64,000 nucleotides of DNA, taken from positions 1-64,000 of the forward strand of contig CAWKAJ010000003.1 of the NCBI GenBank assembly GCA_963847595.1, written 5' to 3'. A program made the translations under genes and the position numbers. This document shows, in pieces, positions 42,625 through 52,091 of this stretch (the stretch's first letter is position 1; each line of letters begins with the position of its first letter). The notes below the pieces were generated by a model. The model saw only the letters and a program-made list of their open reading frames with translations. It had not been told where the DNA came from and did not search any database. Origin of the DNA: JACWAE01 sp963847595. Its GTDB lineage: Bacteria; Chloroflexota; Dehalococcoidia; SZUA-161.

Positions 42625-45286
42625 CTAAGCTGACTTGACCTCATTGGCAAATTTGCGGTAGAACCACATTTTCATGAGTTCCACCATTCCCAAATAGATT
42701 ACGATAAAGCCTGCCGTTATGAGCAAAAAAGTCACCGGCAGGGGCACTAATTTAAAAATGTGACCCGGGCTGAATAAATGGCAGCACTATAGCCACTAAC
42801 AGAATAATGGCGATGTTGATTACCAGTAATTTATTGGGCTTACTCCGGAAGAAAGGTATGGTTCGGGTTCTGATGACAAAGATGACCAAGGTTTGAGTGA
42901 ACAGGGATTCCACGAACCAAGCAGTTTGAAACAAGGAGGCATCAGCCTTAAAGACGTAGAGCAGCACAAAGAAAGTGGCAAAGTCAAAAATGGAACTAAT
43001 TGGTCCAAAGGCAAGCATATAATTCCGGATAAAGGAAATCTGCAATCGCTGCGGATGCTGCACATAAGTCCGGTCCACATCATCGGCCGGAAGAGCCAAC
43101 TGGGCAAAGGAATAAAGAAGATTATTCAGGAGTATCTGGATAGGCAACATGGGGAGGAAAGACAGAAATAACGAGGCCCCGGCCGCACTAAACATATTGC
43201 CAAAATTAGAGCTTATTGCCATCTGAATGTATTTCATGGTGTTGCCGAAGGTTTTGCGGCCTTCAACCACACCCTCAGCAATTACCTTCAAATCATTACG
43301 CAAAAGTATGATATCGGCCGATTCTTTGGCAATGTCTACAGCATTAGTAACTGAGATACTAACATCGGCTACTTTCATAGAAGGGGTATCATTTATGCCA
43401 TCTCCAATGTAGCCCACGACGTGTCCGTTGGCCCTCAAAGCATTCATGATTCGGTTCTTCTGGGCAGGTGTTACCCGGGTGAAAATGTCTGCCCCTTCCA
43501 CAATCCGGGCCAGGGCATCATCATGGATATTTTCAATTTCGCTGCTTTGTACCATATTAATAGGTTCCACTTCGATGGTGCGTGTAAACGAGCCAGTTTC
43601 CTGGTCGTATTTCCGGCCGCGGCGATATTGATAGACCTGAAAGCCGAGTTGTTCACAAACCTTACCAGTCACAACTTCGTTGTCACCGGTTAGAATCTTG
43701 AGCTTGACACCAGCATGCCTTAATAATTCCAGGGATTCGCCGGCGGTTTCCTTAATCGGGTCCGTAAAAGCGATAAATCCTAGAAAAATCAGGTTGTTTT
43801 CGTCAGCTACTACATAAGCTGGTTTGCCCTCTACCTTGCGATAGGCCACGCCCAGGGCCCGGAATCCCTGTGAACCTAAATCCCGATATTCATGTTCAAT
43901 TTTCTTTCTGGCATCACTTGTTAATTCATAGATATTTCCATCAACCTCATAATTCGAAATGATTTTAACTACTTCTTCCGGAGCCCCCTTGGTAATGAGA
44001 AGGTTTTCCTGATTCTCTTTAACCACGATAGAAAGCCGCTTGCGAATGAAATCAAAGGGTATTTCATCAATTCTTTGATACTGGTCGGTATTAACATCCT
44101 CGTGCTTGAGGACAGCCTCATCAAGCGGACTGCGCAACCCGGTCTGATAACGGCTATTTAGAAGGGAGTACAAAAATACTTTCCCCGATTCTTTGCCTTC
44201 CATGTCCACATGCCGGATCACAGCTACCTTATTTTCCGTTAAGGTTCCAGTCTTGTCGGAGCATAAAACATCCATGCTGCCAAAGTTTTGGATGGCGGCT
44301 AACCGCTTGACGATGACCCCCTTCTTGGACATGTCGGTAGCACCCCGGGAGAGATTGATGGAAAGAATTACTGGTAACAGCCCAGGCGTTAGGCCAACAG
44401 CCAGAGCCACTGAAAAAAGCAATGAATCAATGATGCTGTGCTTATACAGGGCGTTGATAGCAAAGACCGCAATAACAAGGATAAAGGTTACCTGCATAAT
44501 GAGATAACCAAATCTTTTCAGTCCCCCTTCAAACTCAGTCTCCGGCTTTCTCTCTGCGCTCTTCCGGGCGATTTCCCCGTATTCTGTGGAACTGCCAGTC
44601 TTAACAACCACTGCCACAGCCGTACCGGCTGTGACTGAAGTACCCATAAACAGATAGTTATTCCATTTGCTTGAATCTGTGGCCCCTGTGCTGTAAACTG
44701 AGTCAGTAGTCTTTTCTACTGGGAACGATTCTCCGGTTAAAGCGGACTGGTCGACAAAGAAGTCCTTAGCGTTGATAATCCTGGCATCCGCCGGGACAAT
44801 ATCTCCGGCTGACAGTTGGATGATATCTCCAGGGACCAGTTCCGAGATTTCGATATCTTGTTTAGTACCATCTCTAAGAGTGGTGGCGGTAGTGGCTACT
44901 CTTTTTCGCAGGGCCTCAGCGGCTCTTCCCGCCCGGTATTCCTGGGTAAAGTCGAGGATGACGCTTACCAGGACGATGATAATGATAATACCAGCATCCA
45001 GTGGTTCGCCCAGAAAACCGGATACGATAGCCGCTATGATGAGGATGATAGTGACCGGGCTTCGGAAATGAAACAGAAATTCGAGGGGGGCGGACCGTTT
45101 TCTTGTGCGGGCTATCTCATTGGTTCCATAAATCTCGAGGCGCCTGGCCGCCTCTTCAGAAGTAAGTCCCGTTGACAAAGTACTCAGTCGGCTCAGAAGT
45201 TCATCTGAGGGCAGGGATAAAATCTCTTCGGTGCTCATGAGATTCGTGTCAATAGGTAGCTTTTTGGTATCTTTTTTACTTAGCAT
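42625..45286 (-). CDS. mgtA: Mg2+-importing P-type ATPase (MgtA-like), frameshifted near the C-terminus
   Basis: About 890 residues if the frameshift is corrected. Motifs: SALTGESFPVEK (actuator), LCSDKTGTLTENK (phosphorylation Asp), GDGINDTPSM (hinge) and ten membrane helices. The uninterrupted frame stops at 42752 after FIQPGSHF, but one base fewer in the run TTTTT restores LVPLPVTFLLITAGFIVIYL, GMVELMKMWFYRKFANEVKS and a stop at 42625-42627, the usual family ending. So either a sequencing error or a recent indel. Convergent with the CorA-like gene. Confidence 0.88.
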
Positions 45287-45482
45287 TAGCGCAAGCTTCT
45301 TTGAAGTCAAAAATCGTCTCAGATATTCCTAGCTTTTTCGAGATAACGTGGCTGCATCCCATAGCTTTGAAATTCATTTTTCGCCATATCGTACTCCCTG
45401 ATTGACTGATAGTCAATAGTGTCTTGTGATGAAATGGGCGTCAGGGTAGAATTACAGCGGCACTAAGATCAGAGGTATTGAG

Positions 45483-45998
45483 ATGAAGAGAGTTGTATTG
45501 GAGAAACTTCCCCGGAAGACATTGATCGAGCTGGCAAAGATGTACTCTCGAAACTGGCAATCTCTGGATGGAAACTGGTTCGGCCTCGTGGAAGCCGAGT
45601 TCGGCCTGGAAACTGCCGTCAGATTGGATTTAAAAAGCTGGGAGAAACAGGCTGTCCTGGAAGCGCAGAGGATAGTGAAAGTGCTCGAGCTCGATAAAGG
45701 CGGGCTGCCCTCGGTTCTGACTGTACTGAGCTTCATGACCTGGCAGCTTGCCTCGCCCCTTTTCGAAATCGAGGAGGAGAGTCCTGAAAAGATCGTTTTC
45801 TACTACCCCCGCTGCGCTATCCATGAAAGCAGGAACAGGCAGAATAAACCCGTATTCCCCTGCAAAACTATGAAGTTGGGGCTGCTCTCCAACATCGCCC
45901 GGGTGGTGGAGCCGAGGGCGGCCGTGAGATGCCTTAATTGTCCTCCCGACCCGCATCAACAGGGATTCTGGTGCAAGTGGGAGCTCAGCCTTAAATAG
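45483..45998 (+). CDS. DUF6125-like protein
   Basis: 171 residues. NWFGLVEAEFGLETAVRLDL, then WEKQAVLEAQRIVKVLEL; the C-terminal half has YYPRCAIHESRNRQNKPVFP and VRCLNCPPDPHQQGFWCKWE with several Cys/His. This layout fits a group of bacterial and archaeal DUF6125 / L-2-amino-thiazoline-like proteins of unknown activity. GTATTGAG precedes ATG. Stands alone. Confidence 0.65.
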   Translation: MKRVVLEKLPRKTLIELAKMYSRNWQSLDGNWFGLVEAEFGLETAVRLDLKSWEKQAVLEAQRIVKVLELDKGGLPSVLTVLSFMTWQLASPLFEIEEESPEKIVFYYPRCAIHESRNRQNKPVFPCKTMKLGLLSNIARVVEPRAAVRCLNCPPDPHQQGFWCKWELSLK

Positions 45999-46021
45999 TG
46001 CTACCAGGGATGAGAATACGA

Positions 46022-46119
46022 TGTCATTCTGAGGAGTCCGCCTCTGGCGGACGACCGAAGAATCTCTGATAATAGGTTATGGGTCAGTACCGAGATTCTT
46101 CGCTTCGCTCAGAATGACA
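46022..46119. repeat. 98-bp MITE-like palindromic repeat, copy 1
   Basis: Begins TGTCATTCTGAG and ends with its exact reverse complement CTCAGAATGACA. Inside, GAAGAATCTC and GAGATTCTTC pair again, and a GTCCGCC/GGCGGAC hairpin follows the left end. A second copy lies at 51966-52061. No coding capacity; behaves like a miniature inverted-repeat element. Confidence 0.8.
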
Positions 46120-46181
46120 CGGGCAAAGGCTGTTGTTCTAGGAGAATGCCTCGCAGTCTCACTCTCGGATAATGGTGGCTT

Positions 46182-46925
46182 TCATTTGTGCTTGAGGTAG
46201 TCTGCCAAATCCTTTTCGTCCTTGGGAACAAAGGCCTTGTATTTGAGGGCGAATTTCTGTTTAAGTTCGTCTGTAGCCAGAAAAGCCACTGCCGGATGCC
46301 CCACAATCTCGAAGCAGCCCTCATCGTCCTCGCTGTCCCCGAGGTATGCTACTTTGCCTGCATCCAAATTCTTGTCCTTGAGCAGCTTCAGCAGAAACTG
46401 GGGCTTCTTCTTATAGATATCAAGCCCGAATCCGATGGCTTCTCCGCGGTTCGCCTTGAGTTTATCGGCCTCAATAAAATCAAAACACTCGGCATAACCA
46501 GCAACTGCCAGGATCCTTTCGATGCCATACCCATATCCGGCGGAGAAGATGCCGGTGGTCTTGCCAGCCTGATGGCACTCCCTGATTGGCCTCAGAACTC
46601 TGTGTTCGAGCTTGGCCTGGGTTTGCCGCTTGCGGGCATATTTCTCAATGGAACGCAGTATTACCGAGACTGGCACACCTTCTATTATGCGCTCGTTGTA
46701 GACCCGGAATAGCGCCCTGATGAAGTCAGGTTCAGCATCGCCGCGCCCTCTTTTATATAGCTCCTCTAACTCCCTTCTCGCTCTGAAGATGCGGGCCATC
46801 CTGAAGGGGTGGAAGGGAAAGGAAGCCTTGAACACATCCCTTGCTGTGTTTTCCAGCACAGGCCTTTCATCCGGGTACTCGATCAGCGTACCGTTCCAGT
46901 CGCATATTATGACATCAAGGGGCAT
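46182..46925 (-). CDS. HAD-superfamily hydrolase
   Basis: 247 residues from ATG 46925, GGAG eight bases upstream. DVIICDWNGTLIEYPDERP is HAD motif I (DxxGT variant DWNGT); GIFSAGYGYGIERIL motif II; VAYLGDSEDDEGCFEIVG motif IV; a helical cap lies between. Likely a small-molecule phosphatase. Substrate unknown. It stands alone. Confidence 0.85.
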   Translation of the reverse strand: MPLDVIICDWNGTLIEYPDERPVLENTARDVFKASFPFHPFRMARIFRARRELEELYKRGRGDAEPDFIRALFRVYNERIIEGVPVSVILRSIEKYARKRQTQAKLEHRVLRPIRECHQAGKTTGIFSAGYGYGIERILAVAGYAECFDFIEADKLKANRGEAIGFGLDIYKKKPQFLLKLLKDKNLDAGKVAYLGDSEDDEGCFEIVGHPAVAFLATDELKQKFALKYKAFVPKDEKDLADYLKHK

Positions 46926-47154
46926 GGCGAGCGCTCCAATGGCCACGATTGCACTTTGCCATAAACATCGGGATGTTTGATTTGTTTGTACTATGACCAT
47001 GCCACCCGCAGAGAGTCATTGGGTATCCTACCAAACGCATTTCTCACCAATTCACGAACATAGGGATGTTTGCCCTTTCATGCGTATGTTTCAGTCTGAT
47101 ATCTGGATCAATATTCCGTTGTAGATGTAGCTACATTTGCGGCAGCTTGTGGGA

Positions 47155-47895
47155 TCACGTCCATTTCGTGAGAATCTCTTCCCTTCGGAAAGTCTTCGTG
47201 CTGATAAAGAAGAGAATCACATCAACCAAGAGGATAACGGCAGACATGATAAAAAGGTTGTTCGCGTTAAGAGATATTGAGCGTATTTCGCTCGCAACGT
47301 AAATTGCGGCAAACGGAAGTATCATGAGTCCCCCCAAAAGCTGGGCGGAACGCACGTCGCTTGCTCTGGCCGATATGATAACACTAGCCTGGACAGAAAG
47401 AATGGCCGACAGTGGCGCAACCAGTAGGAGTATTATCCCCATGGTCCAATTCGGGAAATAAGAATAGCCCAACGTCTGGTGAGTAAACTGATTTATAAGC
47501 GCCATAAAAACTCCGGCGCCAATATAGATTGCCACAATGGACGGCAAGAAGGCTGCAATGCTTTTGCCCAAAAGAAGCTCGCCATCCGTTATGGGCGTTG
47601 CCAAAAGCGGCTCAAGGCTCTTCTCGACCTTTTCGCCTACCAAGCTGTAAGAGGCTATGGCCGTGGGCAGGTATGCTGCCACGATGATAAAGAAGAATGA
47701 GAATGCGTTCAATGTTGACGGCAAGACAGAAGGCGAAAGGAGGCCCGCATGTTTGTGCCCGGCAAAATGAACCACCAGCGGCAGACCAATGGAAACAATA
47801 AGTGGGAAGATGATGACTGAACGCAGGACGCTCTTGTTCCTCCAGAATATTCGGAGGTCTTTGACGGCAATGATCCACGCTTTTGAAAGCCTCAT
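47155..47895 (-). CDS. ABC transporter permease (NatB-like)
   Basis: 246 residues with about six membrane helices and the ABC-2 pattern: KDLRIFWRNKSVLRSVIIFP at the N-terminus, then YLPTAIASYSLVGEKVEKSL, EPLLATPITDGELLLGKSIA. This EK/EPLLATP signature is shared by Na+- and drug-exporting ABC-2 permeases. Five bases after the ATPase gene, forming one transporter. Substrate not predictable. Confidence 0.88.
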   Translation of the reverse strand: MRLSKAWIIAVKDLRIFWRNKSVLRSVIIFPLIVSIGLPLVVHFAGHKHAGLLSPSVLPSTLNAFSFFFIIVAAYLPTAIASYSLVGEKVEKSLEPLLATPITDGELLLGKSIAAFLPSIVAIYIGAGVFMALINQFTHQTLGYSYFPNWTMGIILLLVAPLSAILSVQASVIISARASDVRSAQLLGGLMILPFAAIYVASEIRSISLNANNLFIMSAVILLVDVILFFISTKTFRREEILTKWT

Positions 47896-47900
47896 ATTAT

Positions 47901-48812
47901 CTACTTCACCGTTTTCAGGTAAACATCCTCTAAAGTCGGGTTGAGTTCAGTAACCGACTGTATGCGACCACCGGCAGCGACGATGGCTTCAATAATAGTA
48001 GGAATAGCCGTGTCGATATTCCCCACATCTATGATCAATTTGTTGCCTTTAATCTCGACCTTATGTGTTGTCACCTTCTTGACTGCGCTGACAATAGCAT
48101 CGTCAACCTGGGCAAGCTGGATTTCAGTCTTGACTCCCCCGAGAGATTCCTTCAGCTGTTGCGGAGTGCCTATGGTCAGCAATCTGGTCTTCAATATCCC
48201 GATTCGGTCACATATCCTTTGCGCTTCATCAAGGTTGTGGGTATTGAGAAAAATAGTCCTGTCTTCCTTCTTAAGCTCGAGAATAAAATCTCTGACTGCT
48301 TTAGATGCTTCCGGATCCAGGTTGGCCGTAGGTTCGTCCATGAACAAAACTTTGGGCTCGTGAATAAGGGAGCGCGCGATCGCCAGTTTTTGTTTCATTC
48401 CTTTGGACAGTGTTCCGGCGGCGACATCTTTTTTCTCCCACAGTCCCAGCATCTTCAGGAAATGCTCGATATTTTCCTTCCTTAACTTTTCAGGGCATTC
48501 ATACAGCTTGCCATAGAAGTCGAGGTTCTCGTAGGCGCTTAGTCTGTCATAGAGGCCCACATTATCGGGAACCAACCCGATCATCCTCCTGATCTTCAAG
48601 GAATCGGCGGCGTTACCAACATCATAATCTGCTATCCTGGCTTGTCCACCAGTCTTTGATATGAGGCAGCAAAGGATTCTAACGGTGGTGGTCTTTCCCG
48701 CACCGTTAGGCCCGAGGAAACCGAAAACCTCTCCTTCATCGATATGGAAGGTTAGTCCCTCTACCGCGGTGACCTCACCAAACCTCTTAGTAAGATTCTG
48801 AGCGTCGATCAA
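47901..48812 (-). CDS. ABC transporter ATP-binding protein
   Basis: 303 residues. Walker A GPNGAGKTTTV, signature TLSKGMKQKLAIARSL, Walker B KVLFMDEPTANLD, and H-loop FLNTHNLDEAQ. A C-terminal domain (KLIIDVGNIDTAIPTIIEAI) is typical of the drug/sodium exporter group (NatA, CcmA-like). Partner of the permease at 47155. Confidence 0.93.
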   Translation of the reverse strand: MIDAQNLTKRFGEVTAVEGLTFHIDEGEVFGFLGPNGAGKTTTVRILCCLISKTGGQARIADYDVGNAADSLKIRRMIGLVPDNVGLYDRLSAYENLDFYGKLYECPEKLRKENIEHFLKMLGLWEKKDVAAGTLSKGMKQKLAIARSLIHEPKVLFMDEPTANLDPEASKAVRDFILELKKEDRTIFLNTHNLDEAQRICDRIGILKTRLLTIGTPQQLKESLGGVKTEIQLAQVDDAIVSAVKKVTTHKVEIKGNKLIIDVGNIDTAIPTIIEAIVAAGGRIQSVTELNPTLEDVYLKTVK

Positions 48813-48957
48813 AGTGCATCAACTCATCCCGTATATTCCGGCGAAAAGAGAAAGGACAAACCCAAATATATTGTAGCATAATTTGAAACGCCAGTTATTG
48901 TTACCTTATTTGGGATGAATATTATACCATTTCCGCTCGTAGTGCGTGCCATCGGTA

Positions 48958-48986
48958 GGGGCGACCCGCCTTTGGCGGGTCGCCCC
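48958..48986. terminator. 13-bp stem hairpin
   Basis: GGGGCGACCCGCC-TTT-GGCGGGTCGCCCC, followed by TTTG. It belongs by sequence to the GTAGGGGC palindrome family (preceded by GTA). The surrounding 48813-49248 has no gene. Confidence 0.8.
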
Positions 48987-49248
48987 TTTGTACTTTTTAA
49001 CCTCTGGCCTAATGCTGGAGGCCGATGGCTGAAGCCTCAACAAGAATTGTGGTAGGAAAAGTGAGGAAAGAGTACTTACAGTTAGCTGATTAGACTCAGC
49101 ACAGCCGTTGTGTGGAGCCTGCTTTCCCGGATTGCCGTACTATTTTCGCATAAGGTTCTGAACGAAATTACTATTTATACCAGTTGGCAGTCATGCTAAC
49201 GTGGAATTGGGGCAGTGCGCTAACAATTCTCTGCATGAGGTAGACCGA

Positions 49249-50409
49249 ATGGAAGAGCCCAGAGGAACGATACTAATAGTAGACGACGAAGAGCCCAGCA
49301 GGGCTACCCTTTCCCGCAAATTACAGGCGGATGGCTATACTTGTGCCGCAGCTAGCGATGGCGAGGGGGCTCTATGGAGGACGTCTGTACAGGAATTTGA
49401 CCTGGTGCTTCTGGATTTGGATATGCCTGGTCTGTCGGGGATGGAGATATTGCCTCGCCTGGTTGATGCACATCCTGATACCTGTGTTCTTATGATGACT
49501 AACATGGAGAACATGCCGTCTGCTGTGGAAGCAATGAAGGAGGGGGCTTATGATTACGTGTTTAAGCCCCTGAATATGGATGACCTGGTCATGAGGATAG
49601 AGAAGGCACTTGAGAGAAGGAAATTGGCGCTGGAAAACAGAGAGTATCAGCTTCATATGGAGCAGAAGGTTGAGCTTCAGGTGTCTCAGATACGAAAGTA
49701 TCTATATGAAGCTGTTGAGGCGCTGGGACTCGAGCAGATGTCGCTGGATACTCCCGACGCTGTGCGTCAGGCGCAGCGGTATGCCAAAAGGATGTTTCAG
49801 ATAAGCGGCACCGTGGATGAGGCGGACATGCAGCGGACTTATTTGCAGATGGCACGGACGCTGGCTTCGATAGCTGAGGCGCGTGAGCCGTATGCCGTGG
49901 GACATGCAGATAGAGTGGGTTTGCTGGCCAGCGAGATCGCTATTCAACTGGGCTGCTCCGATGAAATGAAAAGGCAGATAAAGTTTGCCGCCATACTCCA
50001 GGATATCGGCAAAATCGTGATACCGGACAGTATTCTCTCTAAACAAGGCAATTTGACACCGGCCGAATACAGGGAGATAAACAGGCACCCCACAGCGTCA
50101 GTGGAGATAATCCAGCACGTTGAGTATTTCAAAGACATACTTCCCCTGGTGGAGAGCCACCACGAATGGTACGACGGAAGCGGCGGCTATCCCAAGAAGT
50201 TGAAGGGGGAGCAGATACCTCTGGGCGCACGCATCCTGGCTGTGGCCGACGCCTACGATGCCTTGACCTGTCAGCGTCCTCACCGCCCCTCCCTCACCAC
50301 TGACCAGGCAGCCCAGGTTCTCAAAAGGGGAGCAGGGAAGCAGTGGGACCCTATGATTGTAGATGCTTTCCTGAAGAAACTCGGCGTGGCAGCCAAAAAC
50401 GCTGCATAG
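49249..50409 (+). CDS. Response regulator with degenerate HD-GYP domain
   Basis: 386 residues from ATG 49249, behind GAGGTAG. Receiver domain: VDDEEP, LVLLDLDMPGLSG (phospho-Asp), FKPLN. A helical linker leads to an HD-GYP domain: AREPYAVGHADRVGLLASEI, then AAILQDIGKIVIPDSIL, ESHHEWYDGSGGYPKKLKGE. The HD pair reads QD here (CAG codon), so a metal-binding His is missing, and an extra Gly sits before GYP. Cyclic-di-GMP hydrolysis is therefore doubtful; binding or signalling may remain. Confidence 0.87.
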   Translation: MEEPRGTILIVDDEEPSRATLSRKLQADGYTCAAASDGEGALWRTSVQEFDLVLLDLDMPGLSGMEILPRLVDAHPDTCVLMMTNMENMPSAVEAMKEGAYDYVFKPLNMDDLVMRIEKALERRKLALENREYQLHMEQKVELQVSQIRKYLYEAVEALGLEQMSLDTPDAVRQAQRYAKRMFQISGTVDEADMQRTYLQMARTLASIAEAREPYAVGHADRVGLLASEIAIQLGCSDEMKRQIKFAAILQDIGKIVIPDSILSKQGNLTPAEYREINRHPTASVEIIQHVEYFKDILPLVESHHEWYDGSGGYPKKLKGEQIPLGARILAVADAYDALTCQRPHRPSLTTDQAAQVLKRGAGKQWDPMIVDAFLKKLGVAAKNAA

Positions 50410-50582
50410 TCTACTGCCAGAGCTCCAGCGAAGTCCCACTTCTGTCTAATCTAACTTGCTGAACGACTCCGTACTAACCTCATTTCGAAGTCCCTCGCTG
50501 CATAAGTGGCAAACTATTATCACTCGTAACCAGTGTGCTATACTTATATTCACAACGTAGAACGTAGGGCAATCGGCGCTGG

Positions 50583-50610
50583 ATAGGGGCAATTCATGAA
50601 TTGCCCCTAC
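50583..50610. repeat. GTAGGGGC-family palindrome
   Basis: ATAGGGGC, palindromic core AATTCATGAATT, GCCCCTAC. Followed by GTCCGCC-ATA-GGCGGA. A near-identical unit lies at 62584-62612. The surrounding 50410-50666 holds no gene. Confidence 0.8.
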
Positions 50611-50666
50611 GAGGTGCAGTCCGCCATAGGCGGATGGTGATTTAGAAGGTTGAAGACAGTTCTCCA

Positions 50667-51797
50667 ATGAATTTTAAGTCTGATATTACCATCATCGGGG
50701 CCGGTGTGATCGGTCTTGCCATTGCTGCGCAGGTGGCTGGCCACAACAAGGCAGTCTATGTCCTGGAGAAGAACGAAAGGTTCGGCCAGGAGATAAGCAG
50801 CAGGCAAAGTGGCGTCATCCACTCCGGCATTTATTACCCTTATGGTTCTCTGAAGGCGAAGCTGTGCGTCGAGGGCAACCGCCTGCTTTATGAGCTTTGC
50901 CGGAAACACGGTATAGGCCACAGAAGGCTGGGTAAGCTCATAGTAGCAGCCAGCGATGAAGAAACCGCGCAGTTGCAGGAGCTGAAGGAAAGGGGGCAAA
51001 GAAACGGCGCAGAGGGCCTGCAGATACTATCAAGGCGTGAGTTGAAGAAGCTGGAGCCTAATGTGGAAGGCGTGGCCGCGCTCCTCTCGCCATCGACCGG
51101 TATTATTGATGCGCACGCCTTAATGGAATACTTCGCTGCCAGGGCGAAGGAAGGCAGGGCTGGGATAACCTATCGCAAAAATGTGGTGGGCATAGAGAAG
51201 CTATCCGACGGCTATAAAGTAACGGTGGCAGAAAGCGACAAGGACAAATTCTCCTTCGCCACGCGCATCCTGATAAACTGCGCTGGACTTCAGTGCGATA
51301 GGATTGCTGAGCTTGCCGGAATAGATATAAATAAAGCCAACTACAGATTACATTACTGCAAAGGCGAGTACTTCAGCGTAGGCGGCGGCAAGAACAAGCT
51401 GGTGAATCGGTTGATATATCCTGTGCCGGAGATCAAATTCACCGGCCTTGGTGTCCATGTTACCCTGGACCTGGAAGGAAGGATGCGGCTGGGCCCCAAA
51501 GCAGAGTATGTCTCCGGCATAGATTACACCGTGGATACTGGACATAAAGATTCCTTTTATAATTCGGCGAAGAGGATGATGCCCTTTATTGAGTACGAAG
51601 ACCTGGAGCCTGAAATGGCCGGTATCAGGCCTAAGCTGCAAGGGCCGGGAGAGGACTTCAAAGATTTCGTCATCAGGGATGAAACCGACAAAGCCCTGCC
51701 CGGATTCATCGATCTCATCGGTATCGAGTCCCCCGGTTTGACTTCATCACCTGCGATAGGCCTTTATGTTGCGGGCATAGTTAAGTCTCTTTTGTGA
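50667..51797 (+). CDS. lhgO: L-2-hydroxyglutarate oxidase-like FAD enzyme
   Basis: 376 residues. DITIIGAGVIGLAIAAQVAG is the FAD-binding Rossmann loop, KNERFGQEISSRQSGVIHSG and GIYYPYGSLKAKLCVEGNRL match LhgO (glycerol-3-phosphate/D-amino-acid oxidase superfamily), and GIESPGLTSSPAIGLYVAGI closes the FAD site. The family oxidises L-2-hydroxyglutarate to 2-oxoglutarate, passing electrons to a quinone. Stands alone between repeats. Confidence 0.87.
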   Translation: MNFKSDITIIGAGVIGLAIAAQVAGHNKAVYVLEKNERFGQEISSRQSGVIHSGIYYPYGSLKAKLCVEGNRLLYELCRKHGIGHRRLGKLIVAASDEETAQLQELKERGQRNGAEGLQILSRRELKKLEPNVEGVAALLSPSTGIIDAHALMEYFAARAKEGRAGITYRKNVVGIEKLSDGYKVTVAESDKDKFSFATRILINCAGLQCDRIAELAGIDINKANYRLHYCKGEYFSVGGGKNKLVNRLIYPVPEIKFTGLGVHVTLDLEGRMRLGPKAEYVSGIDYTVDTGHKDSFYNSAKRMMPFIEYEDLEPEMAGIRPKLQGPGEDFKDFVIRDETDKALPGFIDLIGIESPGLTSSPAIGLYVAGIVKSLL

Positions 51798-51854
51798 AAT
51801 ACTGTATATAGATTTCAACTGGAGAGTGCAGAGGGGCAAAGCCCCTCGAGTATT

Positions 51855-51954
51855 AAATCCCCCCTTTCTAAAGGGGGTTAGGGGGATTACACAGCTCGTT
51901 CGCCCTGAGCTTGTCGAAGGGCCGTTCATGGTTCGACAGGCTCACCACGAACGG
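51855..51954. repeat. Two dispersed palindromic repeats
   Basis: 51855-51887: AATCCCCCCTTT ... AAAGGGGGTTAGGGGGATT, an interrupted palindrome. 51897-51954: CGTTCGCCCTGAGCTTGTCG ... CACCACGAACGG with TTCGACA/TGTCGAA pairing; a second copy of this unit lies at 56788-56845. Confidence 0.75.
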
Positions 51955-51965
51955 CGAAAATAGAG

Positions 51966-52061
51966 TGTCATTCTGAGGAGTCCGCCTCGGCGGACGACCG
52001 AAGAATCTCAGATAATAGCTTATAGTGAGTACTGAGATTCTTCGCTTCGCTCAGAATGACA
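51966..52061. repeat. 98-bp MITE-like palindromic repeat, copy 2
   Basis: Same element as 46022-46119: ends TGTCATTCTGAG / CTCAGAATGACA, internal AAGAATCTC/GAGATTCTT. Two bases shorter in the GGCGGAC hairpin loop. It lies 30 bp upstream of the next gene. Confidence 0.8.
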
Positions 52062-52091
52062 TAACATCCTAAGCATTCTATTTTCGGAGGA

